Assembly (NCBI GenBank): GCA_020746835.1
Contig: JAGPNK010000007.1
Span: forward strand, 1,473,501-1,537,500
DNA length: 64,000 nt
Source: Stachybotrys elegans
Lineage: Eukaryota > Ascomycota > Sordariomycetes > Hypocreales > Stachybotryaceae
Reading direction: 5' to 3'
Shown here: piece by piece, positions 23,446 to 34,390 of the stretch
Layout of the letters: each line of letters opens with the position of its first letter
How positions within the stretch are numbered: the first letter of the stretch is position 1
Translations under genes and position numbers: made by a program
Notes under the pieces: generated by a model
The model's database searches: none
Told to the model about the DNA's origin: nothing
What the model saw: only the letters and a program-made list of their open reading frames with translations

Positions 23446-24630
23446 ATGCCGTCGGCCAAACCTGAAGAGCGGGGTGAATCCTCGACTGCCGCCTCCAAGG
23501 CGCAACTTGCTGCATCTTCCAACGGGAGCACTGATTATGAATTACCATGGTATACAAAGCTTGCCTGACCTGTACAAGCTGGATGAATGCTCACGAAGCC
23601 ACCAGGGTCGAAAAGTACCGTCCAGTGTTCCTGGACGATGTTGTCGGCAACACAGAAACAATCGAACGCCTCAAGATTATTGCGCGGGAGGGCAACATGC
23701 CGCACGTCATCATCTCCGGTATGCCAGGTATCGGAAAGACCACCAGCGTATTGTGCTTGGCTCGACAGCTCCTCGGAGAATCATACAAGGAAGCTGTTCT
23801 TGAGCTGAACGCAAGTGACGAGCGAGGTATGTTGCCTGCACGCCTACCTTCACACTTCGATAGCTGATCCCGGACGTCTAGGAATCGACGTCGTCCGAAA
23901 TCGAATCAAGGGCTTTGCACAGAAGAAGGTGACCTTGCCTGCGGGTAGACACAAGTTGGTGATTCTCGATGAAGCCGACAGCATGACTTCGGGTGCCCAG
24001 CAAGCCCTCCGACGAACCATGGAAATTTACTCCAACACGACTCGATTCGCCTTTGCCTGCAACCAATCGAACAAGATTATCGAGCCCCTACAATCCAGAT
24101 GCGCCATATTGAGATATGCCAAGTTGACGGATGCACAAGTCGTAAAGCGACTTATGCAAATCATCGAGGCCGAGAAAGTCGAATACAGCGATGACGGTCT
24201 GGCTGCACTGGTCTTCAGCGCAGAGGGAGACATGCGACAGGCCATCAACAACCTGCAGTCTACATGGGCCGGTTTTGGATTCGTCTCAGGTGACAATGTC
24301 TTCAAGGTGGTGGATTCACCGCATCCTATCAAGGTGCAGGCCATGCTGAAGGCGTGCTACGAGGGCAAAGTTGACTCGGCCCTGGATACCCTCCGCGAGC
24401 TATGGAACCTGGGATATTCTAGCCACGACATCATCAGCACCATGTTCAAGGTGACCAAGACGATCCCGACACTAAGCGAACATTCGAAGCTCGAGTTCAT
24501 CAAGGAGATTGGATTCGCGCATATGAAGATCCTCGAGGGAGTTCAGACGTTGCTGCAGTTGAGCGGCTGCGTCGTTCGTCTGTGTAAGATCAACATGGAC
24601 CCCAAGAAGTTCCAGGCGGCCTCTGCATAG
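23446..24630 (+). CDS. RFC4: Replication factor C subunit 4 (clamp loader), 3 exons
   Basis: Exons 23446-23549, 23606-23826 and 23882-24630 give 357 aa. The protein is an AAA+ subunit of the RFC complex that loads PCNA onto DNA in replication and repair. Motifs: ELPWVEKYRP (residues 32-41, restored across the first splice joint), Walker A GMPGIGKT (73-80), Walker B LDEAD (137-141) and the SRC arginine-finger motif (180-182). The [13 protein letters not shown] stretch and the C-terminal [10 protein letters not shown] favour the Rfc4 (human RFC2) branch. It has a short low-complexity N-terminus. It shares its promoter with FCF1, and an MluI box fits S-phase expression. Confidence 0.95.
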
Positions 24631-24820
24631 CGCGCCGCCTGTACCAAAGCAACGACTTGCATGTTTCGGCGTTGATGGGAAAGAACGGGACCTTGTGGCA
24701 CTTGATGCAGGAGACTGGCGTGTGGGCTGGTTGGTCAATTATTTACACCAATGGCCAGAATAGCCTTGGCTCACATATACCTAAGCAATGATTACTGCGG
24801 TGGGCAGCTGAGGAGAAGAT

Positions 24821-25208
24821 CTACTTCTCGAACTGCTTCATCATTTCCTCTTCGTATCGCTCCCACTTGGCCCTGTCCCGTAGATATCTCTTGCGACGCC
24901 TGACTTCAGCTTCCCAAGCCCGCAGGCGGCGATCAGCCTCGATGATGCCGCCGCCCACCATGGCCGAAGACTGGAGGAACCTGGATTCTGTGAGAAAAAG
25001 CTGTACAAGGAAACATGGTATCGCTATAGGTGCCGTACACTTTGAATTGAATGGTTGTTGTCCGGTATACGGGCGACTTGAGGTAGCCGACGGCACCGAG
25101 GATGACGGCAACAGAGCCCCATTTAAGAGCTCCAATGACGGCTCCTTGCGTTGCCTCCCAGCCGGCAACGTTTGCCTCTTCGCTGTTTATACCGTCATTG
25201 CTTGGCAT
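24821..25208 (-). CDS. Small conserved fungal membrane protein, possibly mitochondrial HIG1/Rcf-like
   Basis: Exons 25208-25039 and 24980-24821 give 109 aa. The splice was chosen because it joins TIQFKV to FLQSSAMVGGGIIEADRR in frame. The first half is mildly acidic, then comes a hydrophobic segment (about residues 24-44) and a second weak one (57-67), then a very basic amphipathic helix RRLRAWEAEVRRRKRYLRDRAKW and the end KQFEK. Two short helices with a basic loop recall HIG1-domain proteins of the respiratory chain, but I do not see the full HIG1 motif. The function is therefore open. It is divergent with DER1 (616 bp between starts) and lies tail to tail with RFC4. Confidence 0.75.
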
Positions 25209-25824
25209 ATTGTCGGGCGCATGACACTCCGGCCCTCAATTGGGTGCTTGCCAGATTTTGGTGGCCTGGCGATGGCAATTGATGCAAGAATGAAGCAGAA
25301 TTCGGCCGTTCAGAAGTGGAAGCATAAGGTTCTGCCAGTGGTGAGGTAATACAGGCACGTACAGGTACTCCGACTCGCTCATTATGGCAGGTATCTATCA
25401 AGTATCTGTACTACAGCCCACTACAGGTAGGTTAGTAACTCCAGCGATATGAACTTAGAAGGCTCCTGAGGCGCTCAGGACGCGCTACCCCCACCATGCC
25501 CCGGTAAGGGCTACTGCACTCTTTACTGGCATAATTGGTGGTCCTAGCTCTTCGTCCTAGAAGCTTCTTCAAATTGGGAATTTTCTTCTCGTTCTGCAAA
25601 CGTACACCTTGCACTTTCTCTTCCAAAAGGACACGAAAGCACCAGCAATGCTGACATCCCACAACGTTGCTTGGTGCCGCCACGTCTCGGCGACAGTTTG
25701 ACCAGTCGTTCTCCCGCATCTGGTCTGCCCTTTCGCATCATCATTCCTTTCGTGCCATCGCCCGATTGCCTTGGAATATTGCGACGCCGGACATCCTTTT
25801 TGGTCACAGAATCTGCTGCCCACA
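25209..25824. promoter_or_regulatory. Intergenic space between divergent 109-aa gene and DER1
   Basis: 616 bp that must hold both promoters. I see no specific site that I can name. The half towards DER1 is pyrimidine-rich. Confidence 0.5.
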
Positions 25825-27013
25825 ATGTCTGCCACGCAGGATATCATGGCCACCTACTGGCGGCTGCCAGCTCTGGCTCGGTAAGAGTTGTCCTCCCCCT
25901 TGCGGTATCCGTATGAGCTAACCCGGGTGCTGTAGAAACATGGCCACTGCCGTTTTCTTCCTCTCCGTCTCTGTCTACACAGGGTTACTGTCTGGCAGGT
26001 TGTTGATACACCACCCATACTATCTCTGGCAGCTCCCGCCTCAAGTATGGCGTCTGGTGACGTCGTTCCTGATCACCGAACCCCAGCTGGGCATCATCTT
26101 TGATACGTATTTTGTGTATCAGTACCTTGGCCAAATGGAGATGGGCATGGGGGCCAGATTTGCCCGCAGAGAGGATGTGCTCTGGTATCTCATGGTCGTA
26201 GGCAGCTTCATTCTGGTAAGTCTGATTGACGCACGTGCTTTGTTTCTCTGTGCGACATGTACACTCTTCCGCCTTGACTGGCGCCCCTCATATATCTGCC
26301 CGGATAGTGCTTTGCCTCTACAGCTATCACGGTTCCTGGAACTGAGGAAGATTACCCCTGCACTTCGGCCGGCCCAAACATTCGCAATCTGGGGTCGGTC
26401 CGCGGTGTAGGCATGGTGGGATGTCCTTATGGATGGCTTGTGTGACTCTCCATTCACTCAAGTGGTTTTTTGGCGCCCTACATTTCTATCCCCATACACT
26501 TCATGTTGTATTCTGAGCAGTGGTGGCCCTGTGCTAACCTGCTTGCAGACCTTGAACCATATCCTGGGCTTCGGCTACAGTTTTTTCCTCCAAGGTCTGA
26601 TCATTGCCATGTGCTACACCGTAACTCAAGATCAGCGTGGAATGAAGGCCAACTTCTACATCATCACCATTCCGGCCCAGCTGTCGCCGTACTGCATGAT
26701 TGCCATCAACCTCGTCATGCCAAATGGCGTTGGGAAAATTCCCCTGCAGATCATGGGTCTCGTTTCTGCCCACCTGTATGATTTCCTGACTCGGCTCTGG
26801 CCGGAGTTTGGCGGTGGCAGAAACCTGCTTCCTACCCCGGCTTTTGTATCCAACCTCGTTCGGACTCCGCGCGTTTTGCAGAGGACGTACGGCACAGCTA
26901 TTCGTTCGGGCACCCGAGAACCGGACAATAGCACTGGTACGACGACCGGTGCGCAGCGCGGTCCTTTGCCAGACTCGTGGCGTTCGCGAGGACCGGGGCA
27001 GAGACTTGGTTAG
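25825..27013 (+). CDS. DER1: Derlin (Der1-like ERAD membrane protein), 3 exons
   Basis: Exons 25825-25880, 25936-26215 and 26549-27013 give 266 aa. Derlins are rhomboid-like inactive ER membrane proteins that help move misfolded proteins to the cytosol for degradation. Seen are the QVWRLVTSFL stretch (the derlin WR motif), a series of helices, CYTVTQDQRGMKANFY, IPLQIMGLVSAHLYDFLTRLWPEFGGG and a polar C-terminal tail ending in a PLPDSWRSRGPGQRLG stretch found in fungal derlins. The second intron is 333 nt, far longer than others here; the joint SFIL/TLNHIL keeps frame and fits the family. Confidence 0.9.
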
Positions 27014-27049
27014 AGGCAGTCAAGGCAGTAACTTGCAAAAAATATGATG

Positions 27050-27065
27050 ATAATTCATGAATTAT
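27050..27065. repeat. 16-bp perfect palindrome after DER1
   Basis: ATAATTCATGAATTAT lies 37 bp after the DER1 stop, next to an A-rich stretch, between two convergent genes. It may be part of the 3' end signals. Confidence 0.8.
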
Positions 27066-27207
27066 GATATCCGTTTCCTTCCTAAGCTCGTGTCCTATGC
27101 ATACGTATATGCGCCATACCATATTCCTTCCTTTGCCAATGCCCATAACTCCTTCGCATGATGAGATGAAAATATATCACGAGTCCAGCCTGCGTGTTGA
27201 ATCAAGT

Positions 27208-28962
27208 TCACATTCCATAGAGTGTGCTCTGCCCGCTTCTTACGGGATAGTCGACCCTTTCGGGACTGACCTGCTGGTTTGCCTGTGCTATCGTTGCATC
27301 GGTAGCGAAGACACTGCCACCAGCCAAGGGCCTGTCTTGGAATCGCTGCTCACCAGACATGACAGGCTGGGATATCTTGATCTCGGGCACCGCCTGCGTG
27401 CCATTGCCGCTGCTACTAACCGATGACGGCTTAGACGAAGCCATCGTTGGGGGAGAGTACTTCTTTGGCAAGCGGAGCTTGCCCAGAGAAGGCAACACCA
27501 GCGACGGCACTGAAGACTGTTGCGATGGGGGGTATGAGGGAGGGGGCGGCACATTGGCCGGAGCAGATGGGTGCTGGGAAGCTCCCTGCTGGGGCATAGG
27601 AGGTGGCGGCGGGTGGAAACCGGACGCGACGTGGTCGTCAGTGGATGAGATGTAGGTTCGGAGAGCGTAAGAGTCGGTAGGGTTGGACTTGGAACGTGTA
27701 TGGGCGGCGGGAGGAGGTGATGGGTTGTAGCCGCGAGAGCCCTCCATCTCCAACCGAGACATGGCACGGGGGTCGTACGCCATATGGGTTTGGAATGCGC
27801 TGCCGGGACCTCGGTTACGCTGACGAGGATCGAAGTTGTAGCTCAACGCCCTCGAACGCGTCTCCTCATCCACGCGGTCGTGGTATTCACCAGTAGTCAT
27901 GATTTCCTTGGGGTAGTTGCTCTGGCCGCTGTGCGAGCGCAGAGAATCCGTCATCTTGCTTCCCTCGGGCGGCAGAAAGGGGTCAGGAGTGCTCGTGTTG
28001 CGGCCGTAGTAGTCGGTCTTCTCGGACTCCTGCTCGAGGCGCTTCTTGCGGCGCCAGTAGACGATGAAGAGAGCAATGGCGCCAAGGAATAAGAGCCCTG
28101 CGCCGACGGCGATTCCGACAATGGTGCCGGTGGTCATGGTACTGGAGCCGGCGCCCTCGGGCCTGTTGAGGACGTCATCGGCTGGGTCGGTTACATTGAC
28201 CGGAGAGCTTGTGAATATGGACTCGCTGAGTCCGAGAAGAGTTCCCGGCTCGGGTCGCTGCTCACATCCAGCATGCAGAGCCACCACGACTGCAGAGCTG
28301 TTAGTATACCAGCGATTTGAAACCATGACAGTGAGGCTGCTTACAGTTGGAGAGGTAGGTCTGCTCGGTACTCGCTTGGAGACATCCCACGCATGATCTG
28401 TATCTCCTTTCGAATACCCCATCGTTGGCACTGCAGTAGCCGTAGGCGTCTTGGTTGTCCGGGTCAAAGTCGTCTTCTGAGAGGGAATCCCGCAGAGGCT
28501 CGCAGGCATAGTCCAAGACGCAGGGCGAGCCAACATAGTTGACAGGCTCATTGGGGATGGAGAAGAGACATGAGCTGAGAGCGAAGCGCAGGTTGTCTGG
28601 ATAGCACATATGCAATATCAGTAAACCTATGCTTGAGATTTCCAATATGGTTTCCTTGTCGATGGCTTACACAAGTACCAGTGAAGATCCGACTCTGTGC
28701 CATTGACTTTCTCGCTGGTCTGAAGGCACTCCAAGCAGTTCTGGAACTTGATGCCAGCCTCTTCTTGGGAGAAGTCGAGGTCGCTACAAGTGATGTCTGA
28801 TGACCCTGTGGAGGATGCTGCTGGGTTGAAGCTGTCCCCAGTGACACGGTCCAGACAAAAGGAGGCGCATGATGAGCCCGGTGTGACCTCGAGGGCGGCA
28901 GCAGTGTGGACAAGCAGCAGGCCAGATGAGAAGAGCTTCAAGGCCGAGAGCGATGAAGGCAT
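27208..28962 (-). CDS. P1: 12-cysteine single-pass membrane protein, family of unknown function, 3 exons
   Basis: Exons 28962-28671, 28596-28345 and 28289-27208 give 541 aa. A signal peptide (about 1-23) precedes an ectodomain with 12 cysteines (C-x3-C-x22-C-x16-C-x2-C-x27-C-x15-C-x5-C-x22-C-x13-C-x2-C-x20-C), ending in the AGCEQRP...LLGLSESIF block. One membrane helix (about 237-259) is followed by a basic stop-transfer RRKKR and a 281-aa cytoplasmic tail rich in Ser, Pro and Asn, with a polyproline stretch. N-glycosylation sequons lie in the ectodomain. It is the inverted paralog of P2 (36452-37891) and P3 (43909-45399). Topology suggests a wall-linked surface sensor or anchor; no catalytic motif is seen. 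It is neither WSC nor CFEM by cysteine pattern. Frame before 28962 has no ATG. Confidence 0.88.
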
Positions 28963-31627
28963 CTTGGAGGGGGCCGTTGTCGAGTTGGGGCGGAGGCGCA
29001 GGCGAGGCACAGGGAGGAGGAGATACGAAGATGCTATTGTTGAAGCTGTATCCCCATGGCCAGGTGAATATTTTTCGGTCTCCTTGTGTATGTATGTAGG
29101 TAGGTATAATTAGGAGCCGTTATATCAAAAGAGGAAACCAGGGCCAACCAACAGCTGGAAAGAAAAGATGGGAGCAGAAATCCCCATTATTGAGGAGAAG
29201 GGCATATTATAAGGCATCTCGGTCCTGCGGCGGGAGGCAACCTCAACTAGCCCAAGTCGAGGCAGCGACATACAGGTCTTGTCGATTCGGGCATGGGAAA
29301 GGTAGCAGCAGCCGCCGGCTCAAGGGGCCGGAGCGAGGCTCTCAGTGGTCCACGGGCTATGCCATGCGGCAGAGACGCGCGCAGGAGAGGACAGGCAGAC
29401 GGGCAGACATGCAGCCAGCACGGCCAGGCGCAACAACCCTTGGAAGATGGATGCATGGCGACAATGGAATGAACTGATTTTCCACTTCTGCAAGCCGCCC
29501 ATGCTACCCAGAGAGGGCTGCTGGGCGCTGCGAGTCGTGTGGGCAAAAAGGCCCTCGATCCAATCACGGCGCCGCTTGGCGATGTTCATAGGCTGGCGTA
29601 GACGCTCAGCCGGCACCCCGGCCGTGCAGCAGCCTATCAGCGCCGAGTTGTTGGCGCCTGGAGAACGGAACCCCCGCCTGGGGTGGCCTGAAGAGGCAAA
29701 GCCCGGACGGGAGGGGTGGAGGAGACTACAGGGGGGGTTCAGGGTACTAGGGATGCGGAGAGAACGCTGACTGGCTGCATGTTTCTGATGTTTGCTTCTG
29801 GGAGGGAGGAGGGGAGGGGTTTGCCAGCCGCCGGCCCACGATGCGACCTGCCTTTTGGCTCCATGCTACCGTCCAATGTGCGTGCTGTTCGTGGCTACAA
29901 GATTGTGGTAGGCTGTTTCATGGTCTTTGATAGACGCGGCCGCGCAAGCCTATGGGCGCGATAATGGGAAATAAGTCGTGTCGATCCCGCCGCTACCCTG
30001 CCTGTAGGTCACGACCGTCCATTCGCCTTCCACAGATCATGTGTAAGCATTCCGGCGTCGAGTGGTAAATTATACTCATTCCATAGAGGGCGGTTAGGGA
30101 GAAATGAGGTTGTATTGTACGACGAGAACTTGGTTCGCCATCTTTCTTCTCTTGGATGTCAATATCGGTTGTACGGTAACCTGCAGTTACTGGGCTTGGA
30201 CAGGATGGTTCATTTACCATACATACTATGCCATGGAGCACCATCAATGGATAGCCGCGGGCGCGGCTAAGTGCCTAGACTAAATGCGAGGCCGTCGTGG
30301 TCGTCTAGTCTGTTGACGCAGCACCATGCATGCATGTAGACCGTCTTGGGCAGATGGTGCATGCACCAATGTGTATTTACTTGGGCAGAGCTAAATCGTC
30401 CGCGGGTTGAAGACGTGACTACATACAGGATGCAGGTGAGATGCCAGGGTAGCATTCACTTGGCATCTGACATGTAGGAAGGATGCGAATATTGAGTGTT
30501 CCGATGTCATTGTCCGATGCGCCGTAAGGGAGTTGATACTGGGCCGTTGAACGGCAAAATAGGATGGCCAAGCGCCGTTGCATTCAATAGTACAGCAAAC
30601 CACAACACGACGACGGTATAGAACATATACATAAGTCCATACAACAGGAAGCAACAACAAAGTAGACAAAGAAGCCTATCCTCGTTTCGCCTCGTTCCGT
30701 GCAGGTCACAAGGAGGCGGACGAGTGTAGGGTAGGTAGGATATTGGCCTGGGAAGAACGGAATGTATTTCCCCCCAAGCAAATCTCCCGGGAAAAGCCCA
30801 GCCACCCCCGTTTTCATCTCGATTCCGGCCCCATCTCTGCCCGTTCGGATGCCATGAGTCGATGGGCGGCAAACGAAGCGATGCGGTTGGCCCAGCATCT
30901 CTCCACACTGCCAACGTTTCCTGCTGGAGCCCGCCGGCCCCCAAAACGGCACGCACTAATACAATGTTGGCACGGTCTCGTGAGGGCACTGTTTAAACGA
31001 GCTGTCGGGTCCCTTTAGGGCCAGGGCCTAGCAGCGTCGATGGGGGATAGATAAGACGACGCTGGCCGTCATCTTAGTAATCATGGCCAGGCTCGTGGGC
31101 TGCTGGGCATGGTTTGGGGTACTAAAATAAAGAGGAGAGCCACTTGGGAGACGGCCAGGTCAGCGCTGCCAGGATGATACTTGAGTGCCTCTAGGTAAGA
31201 AGCAGCCTTAGTGCAGTACCTAGGTAGCTTTACACACAGAAGCGTACTTAGTAGTATCTATTAGTGGCTAGAAGAATAATACATGGAGGCTTGCCCGTTT
31301 ACCATGGGACGATACCAGCTGCTGCTATTGAATGCTGCCCCGCGCTTGTCACTCCCCACTCCCGTCCCTTCGGGTTCTCTTCTCCCCAACGTCCCTTCCC
31401 TTCCGCGCCACATTACCTGACAAATTTGGATGCCCGCGCATGTTGGTTGATGTTCCCGATTTGCACCGCGCTTCTTCCCTTCTCCCCCAGGGACCAACGC
31501 ACAGTGTGGTTTTTTATTTTCTTGCCGGCAACTTATCAATCGCGCGCCTTTCCGAAGCTTGGGCGAATCGAAACGCCGCACGGCTCCGTTGGGTCCCCGG
31601 GCCGTCGTGGGAGCGCCCAAGGTCACC
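28963..31627. other. 2.7 kb intergenic, P1 and NTA1 promoters
   Basis: P1 and NTA1 are divergent across this space. No conserved coding sequence found. TAGGTAGG-like words occur near 29095, 30727 and 31215. A 160-codon minus-strand frame at 30507-30989 has no recognisable domain. Confidence 0.5.
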
Positions 31628-34390
31628 ATGAAGATTGGGTGTCTGCAGTTTGCGCCACGCGTGGGCGACGTCGACAACAACATCAACAGGGCCGATGCCA
31701 TTCTCGATGGCAGCGGCGTCGACGAGTTGGATCTTCTTGTTCTTCCCGAGTTGGCATTTTCAGGTGAGTTGTCGGTATTCCGCCTTCTGCGCACTGTCGC
31801 ACTGTCGCACTGCCGCACTGTCTTACACACTGACGCATTTCTTGGCGCAGGATACAACTTCAGATCGCTGCAACACATCTCGCCATTTCTGGAGCACCAG
31901 AGCACCGGAATCACTTCTCTATGGGCTCGAAACGTCGCGCTCAGGCTCGACTGCGTGGTGATTGCTGGCTATCCAGAGAAGGTCGACCTCGCCGACCAGT
32001 GGCCCGCTGACCCTGAATACTACAACTCGGCGATAGTCGTCAACGAGGATGGCGAGACGATAGCCAACTACCGCAAGACGCATCTCTACTACACCGATGA
32101 GCCCTGGGCGTTGGAGGGCCGCAAGTTCTTTGAAGGCCACATCCCCGGTCTTGGCCCGACAGCTATTGGAATCTGCATGGACTTGAAGTCAGAACCCCAC
32201 GTTTGAACCATCGCTCTGGATGCAGTCTGCTGACATGGACAAAAAAAAACCAGCCCCTACAAATTCCAAACTCCATGGGATCGATTCGAATTCTCACGCC
32301 ACGTGCTTGACAGCAATGCGGTCCTCGTCGTCGTATCCATGGCGTGGCTCACCCAGGAACCAGCAGCCACCTTCACACAGTCTCCACAGGAACCAGACAT
32401 GGCCACCCTGATGTACTGGGTCACCCGATTCGAACCCGTAATTCGCGAGGAGTCCGACGATGAGATCATTGTCGTCTTTGCCAACCGCACAGGGACGGAG
32501 GATGAGGCGATTTACGTCGGGACCAGCGCCGTTATTGGGATCCAGGCAGGAGAAGTGAGGCTCTATGGCATCCTGGGCCGTGGCGAGAAGGACCTTCTCG
32601 TAGTCGACACCGATACTGCCCCGTATGCTAAGCTCGTCTTTGATCCCCAAGTTGGCGCCGTTCTGATCGGCGCAGACGCTGACGTCGACCCGGGCGCACG
32701 AGATGGAGCATCTGGCCAAGTAGGGGGCAAGACGGCGGAAAAACCCCCGACGTCGTGGGACTACTCTCACGATGATATCGGTCCAGAATCTAATGAGGAA
32801 GCACCCAGAAAATCGGCAGCAACCTACCGCCGCGATGACCTCTCAATTTCTCTTCCACCAAAAGAGGTTATAGGCACGCGGCTGCGGACTCCCATCATCC
32901 ATACCCCCTCAGCACCTAGCCCAACGCCTCATACTGTTCGTCCACGGTTTGCGACGCCGCCCGTTCATTCAATGACGCAGAGCTATCTGGAGACACTGTC
33001 GCCTTACGAAGTTGGTCCTTCACCGACGCAGCAGGGGCAAGACGTTAGGCTTCGCCCGGTGCCAACGCATTCCCCATCGTTGATCTCAGAGTCCCATTTC
33101 TCTCAGTCATCAATGGAATCGTCGAGGATGTACTGGACGCCTTTGGGTAAACAGGAGGGCGTGCCGCCTGGAATAAGCTGGGAGCTCCAAGAAGACTCAG
33201 AGGACAATTTTATATCCGACGAAGAGTCCGAGCAACGGAGGAGCAACAAGAACCGGTACAGCATTCGATCTGACGTTTCTGTCTGGAACAACCAACCGGG
33301 TCGACCGCGGAGTGTCGCCTCACCTCTTTCTACCCTGATGAACCACCAAGCCCTGGAACTGCAGCTGAGATCGCAATCGGTTACAATACCGGCTTCAAAG
33401 GGCATGAATCCTTCGTTTGCAGGCGAGGCAGCGCCCGGTGAATCATCGAGAGCAAGGCGACAGCATGCCAACGACGACGACGTAGCCAACAATGTCTCTA
33501 CATCGCAAACGAACAGCCAAAGACAGACACCGTCTAAGTCCTCGAACTACGGGTCGCGCTCCAACACTGGAAAGGATGTCCAACGAACTCCCCAGGGTAT
33601 CCCATCAACGAAGAGCACCCGCCCCCCGATACATGCCCATCACAGAGCGGCTTCCGAGGATCGATATCATTACAGGAGTGAGCTGCCGAAGGATATGGAT
33701 CGACCTCAGTCCCATAATGACGTTGCTCGCAAAGGCCGAAGCCAGATCGATAGGCAATCCGGGTCTCAATCGGATTCCCGACAGGTCAGCCGTGGCAGAC
33801 AGCACAACGAGCACCGCCGTTCGGACCTACAAGATAGGAGATTGCATTCTCAGGAGCAGCACCGAGCCGAGTCGGCCAACGCCCGCCCGTCCGAGCCGGT
33901 TGACTTATCCCAGTTTGCGCTCATCGAGGAGATCCCCTCAGAGACATGCCCGATGCATGGTTCGCGATCGCGGTCTGGCACTGGGCGCCGCGATGGTTCC
34001 ACAAGACGACATCTTTCACAGCGCGCATCGCATTCCAGCATGAGAAACAAGCACAGCAGGAGCACTCAGCAACCAGAGCAGGGGACAGATGTGAAGCAGA
34101 GAAAGCAAACACCGAGTAAGGAGAGAAAACCACCGAGACCCGCCACAACGTCCGCCACCAGCAGCCGAAGACCGGACGTCGCCAACCCTAGTGATGTCGT
34201 TGAGACTGTGGTCCAGTCAAGAGACGCCCCGGCGAATCACCGCACGGAGCCAAAGACGCCCGTAGCCATGGTTCTCGTCTACGATTCCGCCAAAGCCAGA
34301 AAGAGAGACGAAGAGGCTCTATCAGGGATGAGATGTGTTGAAAAGGGGGCGGAGATGGGGCCTTCCCGGCCGAGGAGCACTGTTTGGTAA
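31628..34390 (+). CDS. NTA1: Protein N-terminal amidase (Nta1), nitrilase superfamily, long C-terminal extension, 3 exons
   Basis: Exons 31628-31763, 31851-32187 and 32254-34390 give 869 aa. Nta1 deamidates N-terminal Asn and Gln and so feeds proteins into the N-degron pathway. The catalytic triad of the superfamily is visible: E41 in LPELAFSGYNF, K121 in YRKTHLYY and C154 in GICMDLNPYKF (the last restored across the second joint). The PYKFQTPWDRFEFSRH block supports Nta1 over other nitrilases. The hydrolase fold ends near residue 355. The remaining roughly 510 residues are Ser, Arg, Gln and His rich, probably disordered, with no domain seen; yeast Nta1 is 457 aa. Intron 1 contains an 8-nt tandem repeat. 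The in-frame codons upstream of 31628 lack an ATG. Confidence 0.86.
31790..31821 (+). repeat. 8-nt tandem repeat inside NTA1 intron 1
   Basis: CGCACTGT is present four times in a row (the third copy ends in C) within the 87-nt intron. Confidence 0.9.

Noticed and set aside
27208..28962. P1 as a WSC- or CFEM-domain protein
   Set aside because: Twelve cysteines with invariant x3, x2, x27, x5 and x2 spacing do not match the eight-cysteine WSC or CFEM patterns.
30507..30989. Minus-strand frame of 160 codons with a hydrophobic segment
   Set aside because: No homology recognised and no splice-consistent extension; the hydrophobic stretch comes from T-rich DNA.
32428..32446. Reverse-strand GGTTCGAATC, a tRNA-like B-box
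   Set aside because: It lies inside the coding sequence of NTA1 and lacks the other tRNA elements.
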